A stretch of 64,000 bases of DNA, taken from contig NZ_FPBE01000001.1 of assembly GCF_900116625.1 (NCBI RefSeq), positions 620,001-684,000 of the forward strand, written 5' to 3'. Numbering within the stretch: position 1 is the first letter of the stretch; every line of letters starts with the position of its first letter. Of the stretch, positions 29,112 to 39,194 are shown one piece after another. A program made the translations under genes and the position numbers. The notes beneath the pieces were generated by a model, which saw only the letters and a program-made list of their open reading frames with translations, was not told where the DNA came from and did not search any database. Source of the stretch: Idiomarina abyssalis. Its GTDB lineage: Bacteria > Pseudomonadota > Gammaproteobacteria > Enterobacterales > Alteromonadaceae.

Positions 29112-31379
29112 TTAGCCTTCGACAGTTTCGTTCTTACTGTCGTAGTCAAAGGTTAATCCGTCTTTGTCGTTCGCGCTGACCTTCACGCTTCCGCCACGGG
29201 CAAGCTTACCGAACAGAATTTCATTGGCTAACGTCTTTTTCAGGTGTTCCTGGATAACCCGGCTCATTGGACGGGCACCCATTTCCTTGTCATAGCCCTT
29301 CTCTGCTATCCAGGCATGAGCTGAAGGATCAACCTCAAGAGAAACGCCTTTCTTATCCAACTGAGCCTGCAACTCGCAAATAAACTTATCAACGACTTGT
29401 TCAAGCACTTCCGGCGTCAGGTGGTTAAACCAAACAATACCGTCCAGGCGGTTACGAAATTCCGGCGTGAAAATGTTGTTAATTTCAGCAAGCGCATCAA
29501 AACTGTGATCCTGCTGCTTAAAGCCAATAGATTTACGAACAGTTTCGCGCACACCTGCGTTTGTTGTCATAACAATAATGACGTTGCGGAAATCAGCCTT
29601 ACGGCCATTATTATCCGTTAAAGTACCGTTATCCATTACCTGCAGCAGTATGTTGAATACATCGCTGTGAGCCTTTTCAAGCTCATCCAGCAACAACACA
29701 CAGTGTGGCTGCTTGATAACCGCATCGGTTAACAAACCACCCTGCTCATAGCCGACATAACCGGGAGGTGCACCGATTAAGCGACTCACTGCGTGGCGTT
29801 CCATGTATTCCGACATATCAAAGCGTACCAGCTCAATGCCCATAGCTTTAGCCAGTTGCTGAGTAACTTCCGTTTTACCAACACCCGTTGGGCCGGCAAA
29901 AATGAAAGAACCTATTGGCTGGTTTTCGTTAGCAAGGCCTGAGCGTGACAAGCGAATAGCCGCTGTCAGCTTATCAATCGCTTCATCCTGACCAAAGACA
30001 ACCATTTTCAGATTGCGATCAAGCTGTTTCAATAAGTCTTGATCGGACTGAGAGATCGACTGCTCTGGAATACGGGCTATTTTCGCAATAATGGTTTCAA
30101 TATCCGATACACCGACCGTTTTACGACGTTTCGATGGCGGCAGTAAACGCTGTGAAGCACCGGCTTCATCCATGACATCGATGGCTTTATCCGGTAAATG
30201 CCGTTCATTAATGTATTTAGCAGAGAGTTCTGCCGCTGCTTTAATAGCTGGCTGCGTGTAGCGAATGCCATGATGGCTTTCGTATCTCTCTTTTAGACCC
30301 ATTAATATTTTTGTGGTGTCTTCCACTGAAGGTTCAACCACATCTACTTTCTGGAAGCGGCGAACTAATGCTCTGTCTTTTTCAAAAACGTTCTTAAATT
30401 CGTTATATGTCGTCGAACCAATGCATTTTAACTGACCACTGGAAAGCAGAGGTTTTATCAGGTTAGACGCATCCAATACACCACCGCTGGCCGCACCGGC
30501 CCCAATAATGGTATGAATTTCATCGATAAATAAAATGGCATGCTCTTTTTCCTGAAGCTCTTTCAAAAGCATTTTAAAACGCTTCTCAAAATCACCCCGG
30601 TATTTTGTTCCCGCCAGCAGGTCACCCATATCCAGTGAATAGATGGTTGCATCGGAGAGAATTTCAGGAACTTCGCCCTTAATAATTCGGTAAGCCAGGC
30701 CTTCGGCTATGGCTGTTTTACCCACACCGGCTTCACCCACTAAAAGCGGGTTGTTTTTGCGCCGACGGCAGAGAATTTGAGCGCAACGCTCAAGCTCGTA
30801 ATCGCGGCCTATCAGTGGGTCTATTTTGCCTTCTTTAGCCTGCACATTAAGGTTAGAGCAGAAGCGTTGTAAATAACTCTGCTGCTCGTCATTACCTTTC
30901 ATGGCCTCTTCTTCGACCATTTCTTCATCTATCGGCTCGTCATCAATACGAGATATTCCGTGTGAAATGAAGTTAACAATATCCAGCCGGGTAATGTCGT
31001 TCTTATTCAATAAATAAACAGCTTGGGATTCTTGCTCACTAAAAATAGCGACAAGAACGTTCGCTCCGGTAACCTCAGCGTTGCCAGAAGACTGCACATG
31101 AAACACAGCGCGCTGCAGCACACGTTGGAAGCCTAATGTCGGCTGTGTATCAGGACTTTCCTCGTCAGGACCGAACAATGGTGTACTACGGTCAATGTAA
31201 CTCAGCAGTTCTTCTTTCAATTGTTGAAAGTTTGCCCCACAGGCACGAAGCGCTTCAGATGCATCTGGGTTATCCAGCAATGCAACCAATAAGTGCTCAA
31301 CTGTCATCAGTTCATGATTACGTTCGCGCGCTAGCCGAAACGCATCGTTTAGCGTTAATTCAAGGGCTTTATTCAACAT
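29112..31379 (-). CDS. clpA: ATP-dependent Clp protease ATP-binding subunit ClpA
   Basis: 755 residues from the ATG at 31379 (MLNKALELTL), with AAGGAG upstream; the extension to 31400 is rejected. The order is ClpN repeats (1-145), AAA1 with Walker A GEAGVGKT near 216, AAA2 with GPTGVGKT near 497, and a ClpP-docking IGF loop (KSIGFKQQDH). It unfolds substrates for ClpP, including N-degron proteins handed over by ClpS, whose gene is 27 bp upstream. Confidence 0.97.
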   Translation of the reverse strand: MLNKALELTLNDAFRLARERNHELMTVEHLLVALLDNPDASEALRACGANFQQLKEELLSYIDRSTPLFGPDEESPDTQPTLGFQRVLQRAVFHVQSSGNAEVTGANVLVAIFSEQESQAVYLLNKNDITRLDIVNFISHGISRIDDEPIDEEMVEEEAMKGNDEQQSYLQRFCSNLNVQAKEGKIDPLIGRDYELERCAQILCRRRKNNPLLVGEAGVGKTAIAEGLAYRIIKGEVPEILSDATIYSLDMGDLLAGTKYRGDFEKRFKMLLKELQEKEHAILFIDEIHTIIGAGAASGGVLDASNLIKPLLSSGQLKCIGSTTYNEFKNVFEKDRALVRRFQKVDVVEPSVEDTTKILMGLKERYESHHGIRYTQPAIKAAAELSAKYINERHLPDKAIDVMDEAGASQRLLPPSKRRKTVGVSDIETIIAKIARIPEQSISQSDQDLLKQLDRNLKMVVFGQDEAIDKLTAAIRLSRSGLANENQPIGSFIFAGPTGVGKTEVTQQLAKAMGIELVRFDMSEYMERHAVSRLIGAPPGYVGYEQGGLLTDAVIKQPHCVLLLDELEKAHSDVFNILLQVMDNGTLTDNNGRKADFRNVIIVMTTNAGVRETVRKSIGFKQQDHSFDALAEINNIFTPEFRNRLDGIVWFNHLTPEVLEQVVDKFICELQAQLDKKGVSLEVDPSAHAWIAEKGYDKEMGARPMSRVIQEHLKKTLANEILFGKLARGGSVKVSANDKDGLTFDYDSKNETVEG

Positions 31380-31406
31380 AGACCACTCCTTCCCAGACAA
31401 CTCGGC

Positions 31407-31715
31407 TCATTCCTGCTCCATAGTACACAATAACGGATGCTGATTTTCCCGAGCGTATTGGTTTACCTGTACGACTTTAGTTTCGGCGATTTCCGCAGAA
31501 TATACACCGCAAACGGCCTTCCCTTTATAATGCACCTGTAACATGGTGTCCGTGGCGCGCTCCTGATCCATCTTAAAAAATCTCATCAACACTTCAATCA
31601 CAAAATCCATGGGCGTGTAGTCATCGTTATTAATGATGACTTTGTACATGGATGGTGGCTTGAGCTCCTGCTTTTCCTCTGTATCGCTAAGGTGCTGGTG
31701 GTCAAACTGACTCAT
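31407..31715 (-). CDS. clpS: ClpS adaptor protein
   Basis: 102 residues. The N-degron pocket region is [24 protein letters not shown], and the ClpA-contact helix is [21 protein letters not shown]. It recognises N-terminal Leu, Phe, Tyr and Trp and feeds proteins to ClpAP. It is the first gene of clpS-clpA and divergent from cspD, the standard arrangement. Confidence 0.96.
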   Translation of the reverse strand: MSQFDHQHLSDTEEKQELKPPSMYKVIINNDDYTPMDFVIEVLMRFFKMDQERATDTMLQVHYKGKAVCGVYSAEIAETKVVQVNQYARENQHPLLCTMEQE

Positions 31716-31928
31716 TTATTAACAACCTGCCATAATAATAGTTTTAAATTTACCCGAAATGATAAAAAAACAACCAAAATATTAACAACGTAGGTTATTT
31801 TTTAAACTTTAGGGCTTGACTAATCACTCACGTCACCTAGAGTTAAACATGGTGCTAAATCGGCGATTTTTCAAGCCACCGCACCTAATAATAATAAACT
31901 ATCTGTTACAGAAGAAGGATGTAGAAGT

Positions 31929-32144
31929 ATGGCTACCGGAAAAGTCAAATGGTTCAATAATTCGAAAGGCTTCGGCTTTATCGAAAGCGAGGACCGCGAA
32001 GGTGATATTTTCGCTCACTATTCAACCATTGAGATGGAAGGCTATCGCACACTGAAAGCGGGACAACCCGTAGAGTTCGAACTCGAGGAAGGTCCCAAAG
32101 GTTTGCACGCCAACAACATTGTTCCCGGTCCTGCCGATAAATAA
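31929..32144 (+). CDS. cspD: Cold-shock-domain protein CspD
   Basis: 71 residues. MATGKVKWFNNSKGFGFIESE has the RNP1 motif KGFGFI, and DIFAHYSTIEMEGYRTLKAGQPVEFE follows the CspD subtype. CspD in E. coli is made in stationary phase and inhibits replication; the divergent clpS linkage supports this subtype over CspA. AGAAGGATG lies upstream of the start. Confidence 0.92.
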   Translation: MATGKVKWFNNSKGFGFIESEDREGDIFAHYSTIEMEGYRTLKAGQPVEFELEEGPKGLHANNIVPGPADK

Positions 32145-32175
32145 TACCGGCTTAACCAAACAATTAAGTGCCTTT

Positions 32176-32202
32176 AAAACGCCGGCTTGTCCGGCGTTTT
32201 AA
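32176..32202. terminator. Bidirectional terminator between cspD and yejK
   Basis: AAAACGCCGG (32176-32185) pairs with CCGGCGTTTT (32191-32200) around a 5-base loop. It serves both convergent genes. Confidence 0.9.
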
Positions 32203-32218
32203 TTCACTAAAACATCTT

Positions 32219-33262
32219 CTAACTATCTATACCAAAATAACGCCGTAATTGATCACGTAAATTCGGTGGCGTCCCGTTTATTGTCAACGTATCAGTGGCT
32301 GCATCGTAATGCACTCTCTCACCTAAGGCTGTGTGATCAAAGCCGACACTAACACCGCCCCCCTGCCCCTGAAACTTCACCAGCTTACGCAATGTCGACT
32401 TATCCGCCGGAAAATCATCAACTAATTCGCGTGAATTCTGTTCTGCAAAATCTTTAGAGAAGCTTTCAAAGCTTTTTTCTGCAGGATAGGCTTCTGCAAA
32501 CTGCTCTGAGAGATCTTTAATTTTTACCGTATCGCCTTGCTTCCATTGGTCGTCACAGTATTCATAAGCGGCTTTGCTTAATGCTTGCCGTTGCTCATTC
32601 TCCAGCTCGGACTGCTTGGCATACTCTTGCACAGAATCAACCAGTTGTTGTGTATGAGCTTTTGAATTTAAGCGCTCGGTACAGCCTAAAAAATCTAAAA
32701 AGAAATCGGAAACCTTACGTCCGGCACGACCTTTAATAAAAGAAATGTATCTTTCGCTTTCAGGCGCCGTTTTCCATTCGGTTAAATCAATTCGTGCCGC
32801 TAACTGTACTTTTGTAATATCAAGTTGAGACGAGCGGTCAACAGCTAAGTCAGGGTTAATTGTGACCCCTTCCTTTACCGGTAAGAAACACACCAATAAA
32901 TATTCAGTACTAATGTGCTGGTAACGAGTAACCAACAGGAAGCCCGCTTCCAATAAGTTATAGTTTTGCAGCTCTTCTAAAAGTAACTTGGCAGACTGCT
33001 GACTGAACTCAACAAAGTCCAGTTGTCCGTCATACCAGGAGGTTAGCTGCTCGGGGAAAGGCCCCGGCTCGCCCTCTTCGCCTTCTTTTATAAAGCTGGC
33101 ATAACCTTTTGCAGGTTTGCTGGTATAGACATCCGTTAACTCAACTAATAAGTCATGTAACTGGTCATCTTCCGTTAACGCTGAGGGAGCCAGTCGCAAG
33201 CCGACCTGCCCGTCATTTTGGTAAAACTGGTGAATAATGCTTTCTTCTATCCGCAATTGCAT
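32219..33262 (-). CDS. yejK: Nucleoid-associated protein YejK (NdpA)
   Basis: 347 residues (E. coli 335). Signatures include IEESIIHQFYQNDG at the start and YISFIKGRAGRKVSDFFLDFLGC in the centre. YejK is a minor nucleoid-binding protein of gammaproteobacteria. It is divergent from the PbgA/LapC-like gene. The small yejL gene that normally sits before yejM in this neighbourhood is not in the 67-bp gap. Confidence 0.94.
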   Translation of the reverse strand: MQLRIEESIIHQFYQNDGQVGLRLAPSALTEDDQLHDLLVELTDVYTSKPAKGYASFIKEGEEGEPGPFPEQLTSWYDGQLDFVEFSQQSAKLLLEELQNYNLLEAGFLLVTRYQHISTEYLLVCFLPVKEGVTINPDLAVDRSSQLDITKVQLAARIDLTEWKTAPESERYISFIKGRAGRKVSDFFLDFLGCTERLNSKAHTQQLVDSVQEYAKQSELENEQRQALSKAAYEYCDDQWKQGDTVKIKDLSEQFAEAYPAEKSFESFSKDFAEQNSRELVDDFPADKSTLRKLVKFQGQGGGVSVGFDHTALGERVHYDAATDTLTINGTPPNLRDQLRRYFGIDS

Positions 33263-33329
33263 AACGGGGACTATCCTTGCTGTTTTGCTGTGTTACTATA
33301 CCGACATTGTAACACGGGACTGACGAACG

Positions 33330-34964
33330 ATGGGAAAGTACCAACGTAGAGATAAAATTGCCCGACTAATAAGCTGGGGACATTGGTTTACCTTTGCCAA
33401 TATCATTCTTTGCTTATTTATTGGCCTTTTATATATTGAAGCGGCTCCCAAGCCATCTAGTGCTATTGGCAACCTCTATATGTTGGTTAGCTGGGTTGGC
33501 CACTTTGCATTTTTGCCCTTCGTTTTCTTTATCATTCTGATATTTCCATTCTGTCTGGTTGTCCCATACTCAAAGATACTTAGAGGTTTTGCCGCATTAA
33601 TAACCTCGTTCGGCCTGATAGCACTTATCGCCGACGCATTATTTTTCCGTCAATACGGTTATCATTTAAATACCTATTCTCTGGCGCAAATGACCCGGGA
33701 CGCCGAGGCAGTATTCACCGGAGCCAGTTTCGTTATCATTTCTGCCATTTTACTTGGCTTCCTGCTTATTGTCGGTATTCAGCTTCTGCTCGCTAATTTA
33801 GCCTGGAAGCGTCTCGATGATCTGCAAAACCGTAAAATTGGTGCTCCGGTCACAGCGGTTTTTGTTCTATGCTTTTTTGTTAGTCACAGCGTTCATGTGT
33901 GGGCTGATGCGGTGCTTTACGACCCCATTACGCAACAAGACGACATGTTCCCCTTGTCCTACCCGACAACGGCAAAAACCTTAATGGCGAAACACGGGGT
34001 AATAGACGTTGAAAGTTATCAGGCCAGACAGCAAATGCTCATGGCGACTGATCAGATCAAACTAAAATACCCTCAGCAGCCCCTACTGTGTTCAAAAACC
34101 GACACACAACAGTCAACCACTCTTGTACTCTTCGACCGGGCAAGTTCCGACATACAGCAGGTATTAGAGACTCTGGCAGCGAAACACCGGCTGGAGAAGC
34201 CGAATCTGCAATTGCTGGCACACCCTAACCGCGAAGGTGGTCTGTTTCAGGTTCTGTATGGTCTGCCCGACTTTTATCAGGAATCTATTGAGCGTCAGCA
34301 ACTCACTCCGGCGTATCTGAAGCCGCTGAATGACTTTAACTTTGATATTCGCTGGTATCATAGTCAAAGCTGGGAAGATTCACTTAGCCTGAGCCAGTTC
34401 AACAGTGATTGGCACAGCCAAAATCTCACAGAGTTTTCGGCCCGTAGTCAAAATCAACTGAATGTTGTTCTAATGACCGAAAGCGATATTTCAGCACTAG
34501 ACAAGGTACTTCAGCAAACGGCAGGCCATCAGTTGCTGATAACATCCTTATCACCCGCACAAAGTGAAGAGTTGTTAGGGAATAAGCAGTTTGCACTTGA
34601 GAATATGCAAGTACCGCTTTGGCAGCGTAACTACCAACTGGCTGATCAACCGATTGCCGGGCTAATGGACATTGTACCAACCATGCTGGAAAGCCGAATT
34701 TCCTGCGCCGGCTCTCATAAAAACTATACAAACGGCGAAAGCCTGCAAACACTTAAACGCCGCTGGCCTTTAGTTGAGACCTACAGTCCTTACATTGTTA
34801 TCTACGATGAAAAAGAGATTACGATTCTGGATAACAGTGGTCAGTTTAGTGTATACAGCAGCGACAAATTTGAATTGAAGAAACAAGCCGAGCCACCGGT
34901 TCCTGTGCTGATTGACGCACTTAAAGACTTAAAGCGCTTTAGCAAAACGGAAGAAACCAATTAA
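33330..34964 (+). CDS. PbgA/LapC (YejM)-like membrane protein with sulfatase-like domain
   Basis: 544 residues against about 586 in E. coli. Five N-terminal membrane helices (about 15-190) form the DUF3413 region, with the characteristic DALFFRQYGYHLNTY. The periplasmic part has the sulfatase-like fold (TLVLFDRAS, GGLFQVLYGLPDFY, DIVPTMLESRISC) but no Cys/Ser-x-Pro-x-Arg catalytic motif, as in enteric PbgA. That protein senses periplasmic LPS and controls LpxC degradation through LapB. The same role is inferred here from fold and neighbourhood. Confidence 0.85.
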   Translation: MGKYQRRDKIARLISWGHWFTFANIILCLFIGLLYIEAAPKPSSAIGNLYMLVSWVGHFAFLPFVFFIILIFPFCLVVPYSKILRGFAALITSFGLIALIADALFFRQYGYHLNTYSLAQMTRDAEAVFTGASFVIISAILLGFLLIVGIQLLLANLAWKRLDDLQNRKIGAPVTAVFVLCFFVSHSVHVWADAVLYDPITQQDDMFPLSYPTTAKTLMAKHGVIDVESYQARQQMLMATDQIKLKYPQQPLLCSKTDTQQSTTLVLFDRASSDIQQVLETLAAKHRLEKPNLQLLAHPNREGGLFQVLYGLPDFYQESIERQQLTPAYLKPLNDFNFDIRWYHSQSWEDSLSLSQFNSDWHSQNLTEFSARSQNQLNVVLMTESDISALDKVLQQTAGHQLLITSLSPAQSEELLGNKQFALENMQVPLWQRNYQLADQPIAGLMDIVPTMLESRISCAGSHKNYTNGESLQTLKRRWPLVETYSPYIVIYDEKEITILDNSGQFSVYSSDKFELKKQAEPPVPVLIDALKDLKRFSKTEETN

Positions 34965-35009
34965 TTGATGAAAATAGCAGCAGTTGACTGCCCTAAACCG
35001 CGTTCGTGC

Positions 35010-35037
35010 TTGCTAATTCAGACCAATACAGTAACAT
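35010..35037 (+). promoter_or_regulatory. Putative promoter of tRNA-Pro
   Basis: TTGCTA (35010-35015), a 16-bp spacer and TAACAT (35032-35037) lie 13 bases before the tRNA 5' end. The boxes are imperfect; a TTGACT lies further upstream at 34984. Confidence 0.4.
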
Positions 35038-35050
35038 AGCACTCCTCGGT

Positions 35051-35127
35051 CGGCGTGTAGCGCAGCCTGGTAGCGCACTGTCATGGGGTGTCAGGGGTCG
35101 GAGGTTCAAATCCTCTCACGCCGACCA
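35051..35127 (+). tRNA. tRNA-Pro (anticodon GGG)
   Basis: 77 nt with encoded CCA. The acceptor CGGCGTG/CACGCCG starts with C1, a proline feature. The anticodon loop ATGGGGT gives GGG. The stem CTGTC/GTCAG has the U-U mismatch also known in E. coli proL. A weak hairpin with a T-run (from about 35137) follows. Confidence 0.95.
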
Positions 35128-35154
35128 ATTCTTCCTAGTTTTATCAAACTCTTT

Positions 35155-36213
35155 TTAATTCCAGTCGGCAGGCAAGCTCAGCTGCTCTTCTATTTCGGTT
35201 GTTACTCTCCAGTAGCCTCCTCTGGCAGAACCTTTTCGAACTAACAAGCCCTGATCTTTCAGTTTTGAAATGTGTTTTTCCACCGCCCGCGAAGAAATAT
35301 TCAACACCTCTGCCACTCTGGCCGCGCTCCAGTCAGGTTGTTCATTAAGTAGTCTAAGAACCATATTTCTTGTATTTACACCAGAATAAGCTCGCTTCTC
35401 CGAACCATTAACCGAACAAAACAACGAACTTTTAACCGAACCTTCGGCTTGCTGGAGAGTTAAAGCATTAGCGGCATTACTCTCTTTTTTAGCAGTCGCT
35501 TTAGCTGTCTCGGATTTAACTGTGCGGGAAATTGTCTGCTGCATACAGCTCAGAACGAATTCAACCATCGGCACCTTGTCATTCTCTGCAATTGATCGTC
35601 TTAAGCAGTCAAGGTACTCATCTTTACTGGCTTTAAATGTCTCTTCAAAACTCAACCATGCAACGGCCGGATGCCAGTCCGCAAGAATGAGGCTAAACCA
35701 GAGCCTCCCGATACAACCATTTGCCACAGAAAAAGGCTGGATAAACTCAAATTGCTGCAAAAATATCGCCGCTTTAAGCAATGGATGTTCGTCGCTTTGC
35801 TGCAGCCAGTTAAGCAGATCTTTGACCGACTTTCGGGCTTGCCCGGCCGGCGCAGTCATATGTACAAGTTTATTATTCTGATAAACGCCCATTCCGGTAG
35901 CACGATAGCTACCAGCACTTGGAGTGACACCTGCACAAACTAACTGATGAGCATTCTTTAAGTCAGCCTCTGAAGAAAAGCTCCACTGCGCCAACTGCGT
36001 ATAAGCTTCATTTAAACGAATGTTCTGCAACAATTGTGATTGTTCTTCAATGCCGACCGAAGCAAATACTTTCAACGGCATTTGTTGAGACTGAAACTCT
36101 GCTAAGTCGCTACCCTCTGACTCTAACAAAGCCAGCCATCGTCCAAATTCAGTACTAATTTGCGCCACTAGGTTAACGCATCGACTGGTAATCAAATAAT
36201 CTGGTGTTGCCAT
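35155..36213 (-). CDS. Fic-fold protein with degenerate active site and C-terminal winged helix
   Basis: 352 residues. Residues about 85-215 follow a Fic domain: a flap with KLVHMTAPAGQARKSVKDLLNWL, then the active-site loop. The canonical HPFxDGNGRxGR reads QPFSVANGCIGR (159-170): the catalytic His is Gln, the acidic residue is Val, and the phosphate-binding Gly and Arg are Ala and Cys. AMP transfer is therefore unlikely. After a linker (230-290) a winged helix (NMVLRLLNEQPDWSAARVAEVLNISSRAVEKHISKL) could bind DNA. The neighbours are tRNA-Pro and a chemoreceptor gene; no antitoxin gene is seen. Confidence 0.78.
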   Translation of the reverse strand: MATPDYLITSRCVNLVAQISTEFGRWLALLESEGSDLAEFQSQQMPLKVFASVGIEEQSQLLQNIRLNEAYTQLAQWSFSSEADLKNAHQLVCAGVTPSAGSYRATGMGVYQNNKLVHMTAPAGQARKSVKDLLNWLQQSDEHPLLKAAIFLQQFEFIQPFSVANGCIGRLWFSLILADWHPAVAWLSFEETFKASKDEYLDCLRRSIAENDKVPMVEFVLSCMQQTISRTVKSETAKATAKKESNAANALTLQQAEGSVKSSLFCSVNGSEKRAYSGVNTRNMVLRLLNEQPDWSAARVAEVLNISSRAVEKHISKLKDQGLLVRKGSARGGYWRVTTEIEEQLSLPADWN

Positions 36214-36338
36214 TATTCTTTTAGTAACCCAAGAGGTTACTCTCCGTTATTTGTTCTAATATTTGTATTATTCTGGTCGATACAACATCTATCAGCTTAA
36301 CGCATATAATTGCGGTCGGGTAACTATTTGAGGTTCTC

Positions 36339-38252
36339 ATGAATTTACAGAATAAACTCACTCTCAGCATGGCAATTGCGTTAACCACGTTGCTTGTCAT
36401 AGCCCTGGGAATATCAACCTTCATGATGCGTTCTTTAATTGAAGAGCGTGTAACCAAACAAGAACTCCCGGCCACACTGGGTGAAATTAGGGGGGAAGTT
36501 GGCCAATTAATAGCGACTCCAATGTTAATTTCCCAGGAACTGGCTAATAACCAGTATTTAATTGACGCATTAAAGAATGGTGAGTCGCAAACCGATCAAA
36601 ACGAAATTGTTAGCTACCTTAACCGTATTTACCAGCAGAGAAATGCCGTGGCAGCATTTACGGTCAGCGCCGAAAGTAACAACTATTACACCGCAGAAGG
36701 TCTATTTAAAACCGTTTCAGCTAACGAAGAAAGAGACCAGTGGTTTTTCGACTTTGTAGAAAGTAATACCGAGCAAGAACTTAATTTTGATGTTGATGAA
36801 CAGTCTGGAATTCCCACTGTTTTTGTCAACGTTCGTATTCAGGATAACGGGCGCACTCTTGGCGTCGGTGGTATAGGGCAAAGCCTCGAAGCACTGCAAA
36901 ATGCCATTGCCGATTTTAATGTGGGAGAAAATGGTATTGCTTACCTGGTAGACGCTGAGGGGCGCATTCAAATTCACCCTCGCATTAGTGACTTTCGACA
37001 GTTGTCATCGGAAGTCGGCAATAAAGTCGCGAATAAATTAATGAGTAATAATGAAGTAGAAATTGATTACACCAGCCAAAGTGGCGATGACCTCATTGTA
37101 GCCAGTACCAACCTGCCTAACAGTGACTGGCGAATTGTCATTGAACTGCCGGAAGATGAACTTTATTCAGGCCTGAACAAGACCATTACTGCAATTGTTT
37201 TTATCAGTTTAGTCATTGGGCTGGGCTTTGTAATTGCAAGTTGGTTTTATGCCCGCCGTATTGTTCGTCCTATTAAATATGTCGCTAATAGCCTCAACAG
37301 AATGTCCAATGAAGGCGGTGACTTGACTCAGCATTTAGATATAGAGAGTAATGACGAAGTCGGTGACCTGGCGAAAGGCTTTAATGCTTTTATAGCCAAC
37401 TTAGGCAGTATTATTACCCACGTTCGAAATACAGCCTACGAAGTTAATGAAAAAGTACAAACTATTGATAAGTCCATGCTGCAAATTGATGGTTTGTCTT
37501 CTGAACAGGAAAACAAAACCGACCAAGTTGCGGTGGCTATGAACGAAATGGAAACCACTGTCAGGGAAATAGCTGAAAACGCAAACCAGACGGCCAATCA
37601 TGCCAGTGAGTCGCGAACGACCACCTCGCAGAATCAGGAGCAGTTGCAACTGGCCGTGGAAACCATGCAGGAACTATCAACTTCCATGCAAAGTGCCGCA
37701 AGCTCAGTTGAGCAGCTCGCCGATGAAGTAGCCAGTATTGTTACGGTAATTGATACAATTCAGGGTATTTCCGAACAAACCAATTTGCTCGCATTAAATG
37801 CAGCCATTGAATCAGCGCGCGCCGGTGAGGCGGGACGAGGCTTTGCTGTTGTAGCTGACGAGGTTCGTACCCTGTCTCAACGCACCAGCCAGTCAACCGA
37901 AGAAATACGGGAAAAAATTTCGCGTCTACAAAAAGGGTCTAAGTCCGCCGTTTCAGCTATGGAAACCAACCGAACCCAGGCAGATAGCACCAGCGAGCGT
38001 ATTCTGAACGCAAATCAAAAACTTAATGAGTTAGTTGTGCTCATACAGGAAACCGCAGATATGAGCACGCAGATTGCCACCGCAACGGAAGAGCAGGCAT
38101 CGGTCAGTCAGGACGTCGCTAAGAACATTCAGGCAATTGCAGATTTCTCCAGTCAGGTTTCAACGGCGGTTAAAGGCAGTCACAACGAGTGTGATCAAAT
38201 GTCTGCACTCGCAGATAGCCTGCGCAACCAACTGGAGCAGTTTAAAACGTAA
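36339..38252 (+). CDS. Methyl-accepting chemotaxis protein
   Basis: 637 residues. Membrane helix 1 (about 10-30) is followed by a large periplasmic dCache-type sensor (30-275; [16 protein letters not shown] is a typical Cache strand pattern). Helix 2 lies near 282-302, then a HAMP domain ([17 protein letters not shown]). The signalling domain has the conserved hairpin tip [20 protein letters not shown]. It would signal to CheA/CheW and the flagellar motor. The ligand is unknown; Cache domains often bind amino acids or organic acids. No che genes are nearby. It ends 11 bases inside the convergent HIT gene. Confidence 0.94.
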   Translation: MNLQNKLTLSMAIALTTLLVIALGISTFMMRSLIEERVTKQELPATLGEIRGEVGQLIATPMLISQELANNQYLIDALKNGESQTDQNEIVSYLNRIYQQRNAVAAFTVSAESNNYYTAEGLFKTVSANEERDQWFFDFVESNTEQELNFDVDEQSGIPTVFVNVRIQDNGRTLGVGGIGQSLEALQNAIADFNVGENGIAYLVDAEGRIQIHPRISDFRQLSSEVGNKVANKLMSNNEVEIDYTSQSGDDLIVASTNLPNSDWRIVIELPEDELYSGLNKTITAIVFISLVIGLGFVIASWFYARRIVRPIKYVANSLNRMSNEGGDLTQHLDIESNDEVGDLAKGFNAFIANLGSIITHVRNTAYEVNEKVQTIDKSMLQIDGLSSEQENKTDQVAVAMNEMETTVREIAENANQTANHASESRTTTSQNQEQLQLAVETMQELSTSMQSAASSVEQLADEVASIVTVIDTIQGISEQTNLLALNAAIESARAGEAGRGFAVVADEVRTLSQRTSQSTEEIREKISRLQKGSKSAVSAMETNRTQADSTSERILNANQKLNELVVLIQETADMSTQIATATEEQASVSQDVAKNIQAIADFSSQVSTAVKGSHNECDQMSALADSLRNQLEQFKT

Positions 38253-38646
38253 TATCAGCAAATACCGATTGCAGCCGTGCTACCTCCCCATCATTCAGAG
38301 GTTGCATTGGCTGCTTCCCCCATACCGGAGCCGGCCAGGCAACATCCGTTTGAAAACGTGCAATGTGGTGCACATGCAACTGCGGAACCACATTGCCTAG
38401 CGCCGCAACATTCAGCTTGTCCGGTTGGTATTCTGCTTTTAACCAATGGCACAAAAAACGACTTTCTCTTAACAACTGCAGTTGGTCGTCTTCACTTAAA
38501 TCAATTACTTCGCGCACATCGGCCACTTTCGGCACTAGCAAAAACCAGGGAAACTGTCCGTCATCCATTACCCTGACTTCACATAATGGCCAGTCAGCTA
38601 AATGGTAACTGTCTCTGGCTAATTCCTGAGCTATTGTGAATGACAT
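38242..38646 (-). CDS. HIT-domain protein
   Basis: 134 residues. The histidine-triad motif is [10 protein letters not shown] near residue 90, with [18 protein letters not shown] upstream, as in the HIT family of nucleotide hydrolases and transferases. The substrate is unknown; many bacterial members hydrolyse AMP-conjugates or diadenosine polyphosphates. It is 17 bp downstream of a small hydrolase gene on the same strand. Confidence 0.85.
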   Translation of the reverse strand: MSFTIAQELARDSYHLADWPLCEVRVMDDGQFPWFLLVPKVADVREVIDLSEDDQLQLLRESRFLCHWLKAEYQPDKLNVAALGNVVPQLHVHHIARFQTDVAWPAPVWGKQPMQPLNDGEVARLQSVFADITF

Positions 38647-38663
38647 AAAACCACCCTTATTCT

Positions 38664-39155
38664 TTAAAGTGTTTGAAGAAAACGTTTAAACAGTGCGTTA
38701 GTCTGCTGCAGGCTGTCAACTAAACGATGGTCGTCATCAACGACGTGCAACTGCGAGTGAGTTCTTTTAGCGTAGCGCCAACTGTTTTCTACCGGGACAA
38801 TATCATCGTTCCAGCCGTGGACAATTTCCGTTACGCAAGTTGGCGTTATTTTGTCAAAGTCGGCTTCACCACCTAAATAAAAGGCCGGCGCCATTAAAAA
38901 CAAGCCTTTGCAATCAGGTGCTTCTGCTGCAACAGTCGCGACATAGCCTCCCATACTCGAACCAACGAGCACAAAAGGCTCTGGTATAGAGCGAATAGCT
39001 TGCTTCAAAGTGTCCACACGTTGGTCTGGATTATCAATGCCCTGATAATCAATACTGCTCACTTCCATTCCCAAAGTTTCAGCTGTTTTTGCTAATACTT
39101 TGATCTTAGTCCCCCAGGGACCGCTTTCTTTACCGTGATTAAAAATAACCTGCAT
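38664..39155 (-). CDS. Small alpha/beta hydrolase
   Basis: 163 residues. It opens with VIFNHGKESGPWGTK, an oxyanion-loop region, and has the nucleophile elbow LVGSSMGGY and C-terminal acid/His candidates (HGWNDDIVP and DDDHRL). Size and pattern resemble YqiA/RBBP9-like esterases. The substrate is unknown. It is probably cotranscribed with the HIT gene. Confidence 0.82.
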   Translation of the reverse strand: MQVIFNHGKESGPWGTKIKVLAKTAETLGMEVSSIDYQGIDNPDQRVDTLKQAIRSIPEPFVLVGSSMGGYVATVAAEAPDCKGLFLMAPAFYLGGEADFDKITPTCVTEIVHGWNDDIVPVENSWRYAKRTHSQLHVVDDDHRLVDSLQQTNALFKRFLQTL

Positions 39156-39194
39156 TTAACAATTGCCTATTTTTCTATGCTTAGATAAATTGGA

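Noticed and set aside
35155-36213. Fic protein as a toxin of a toxin-antitoxin pair
   Set aside because: The active motif is lost and no small antitoxin gene or inhibitory SxxxEG motif is visible beside it.
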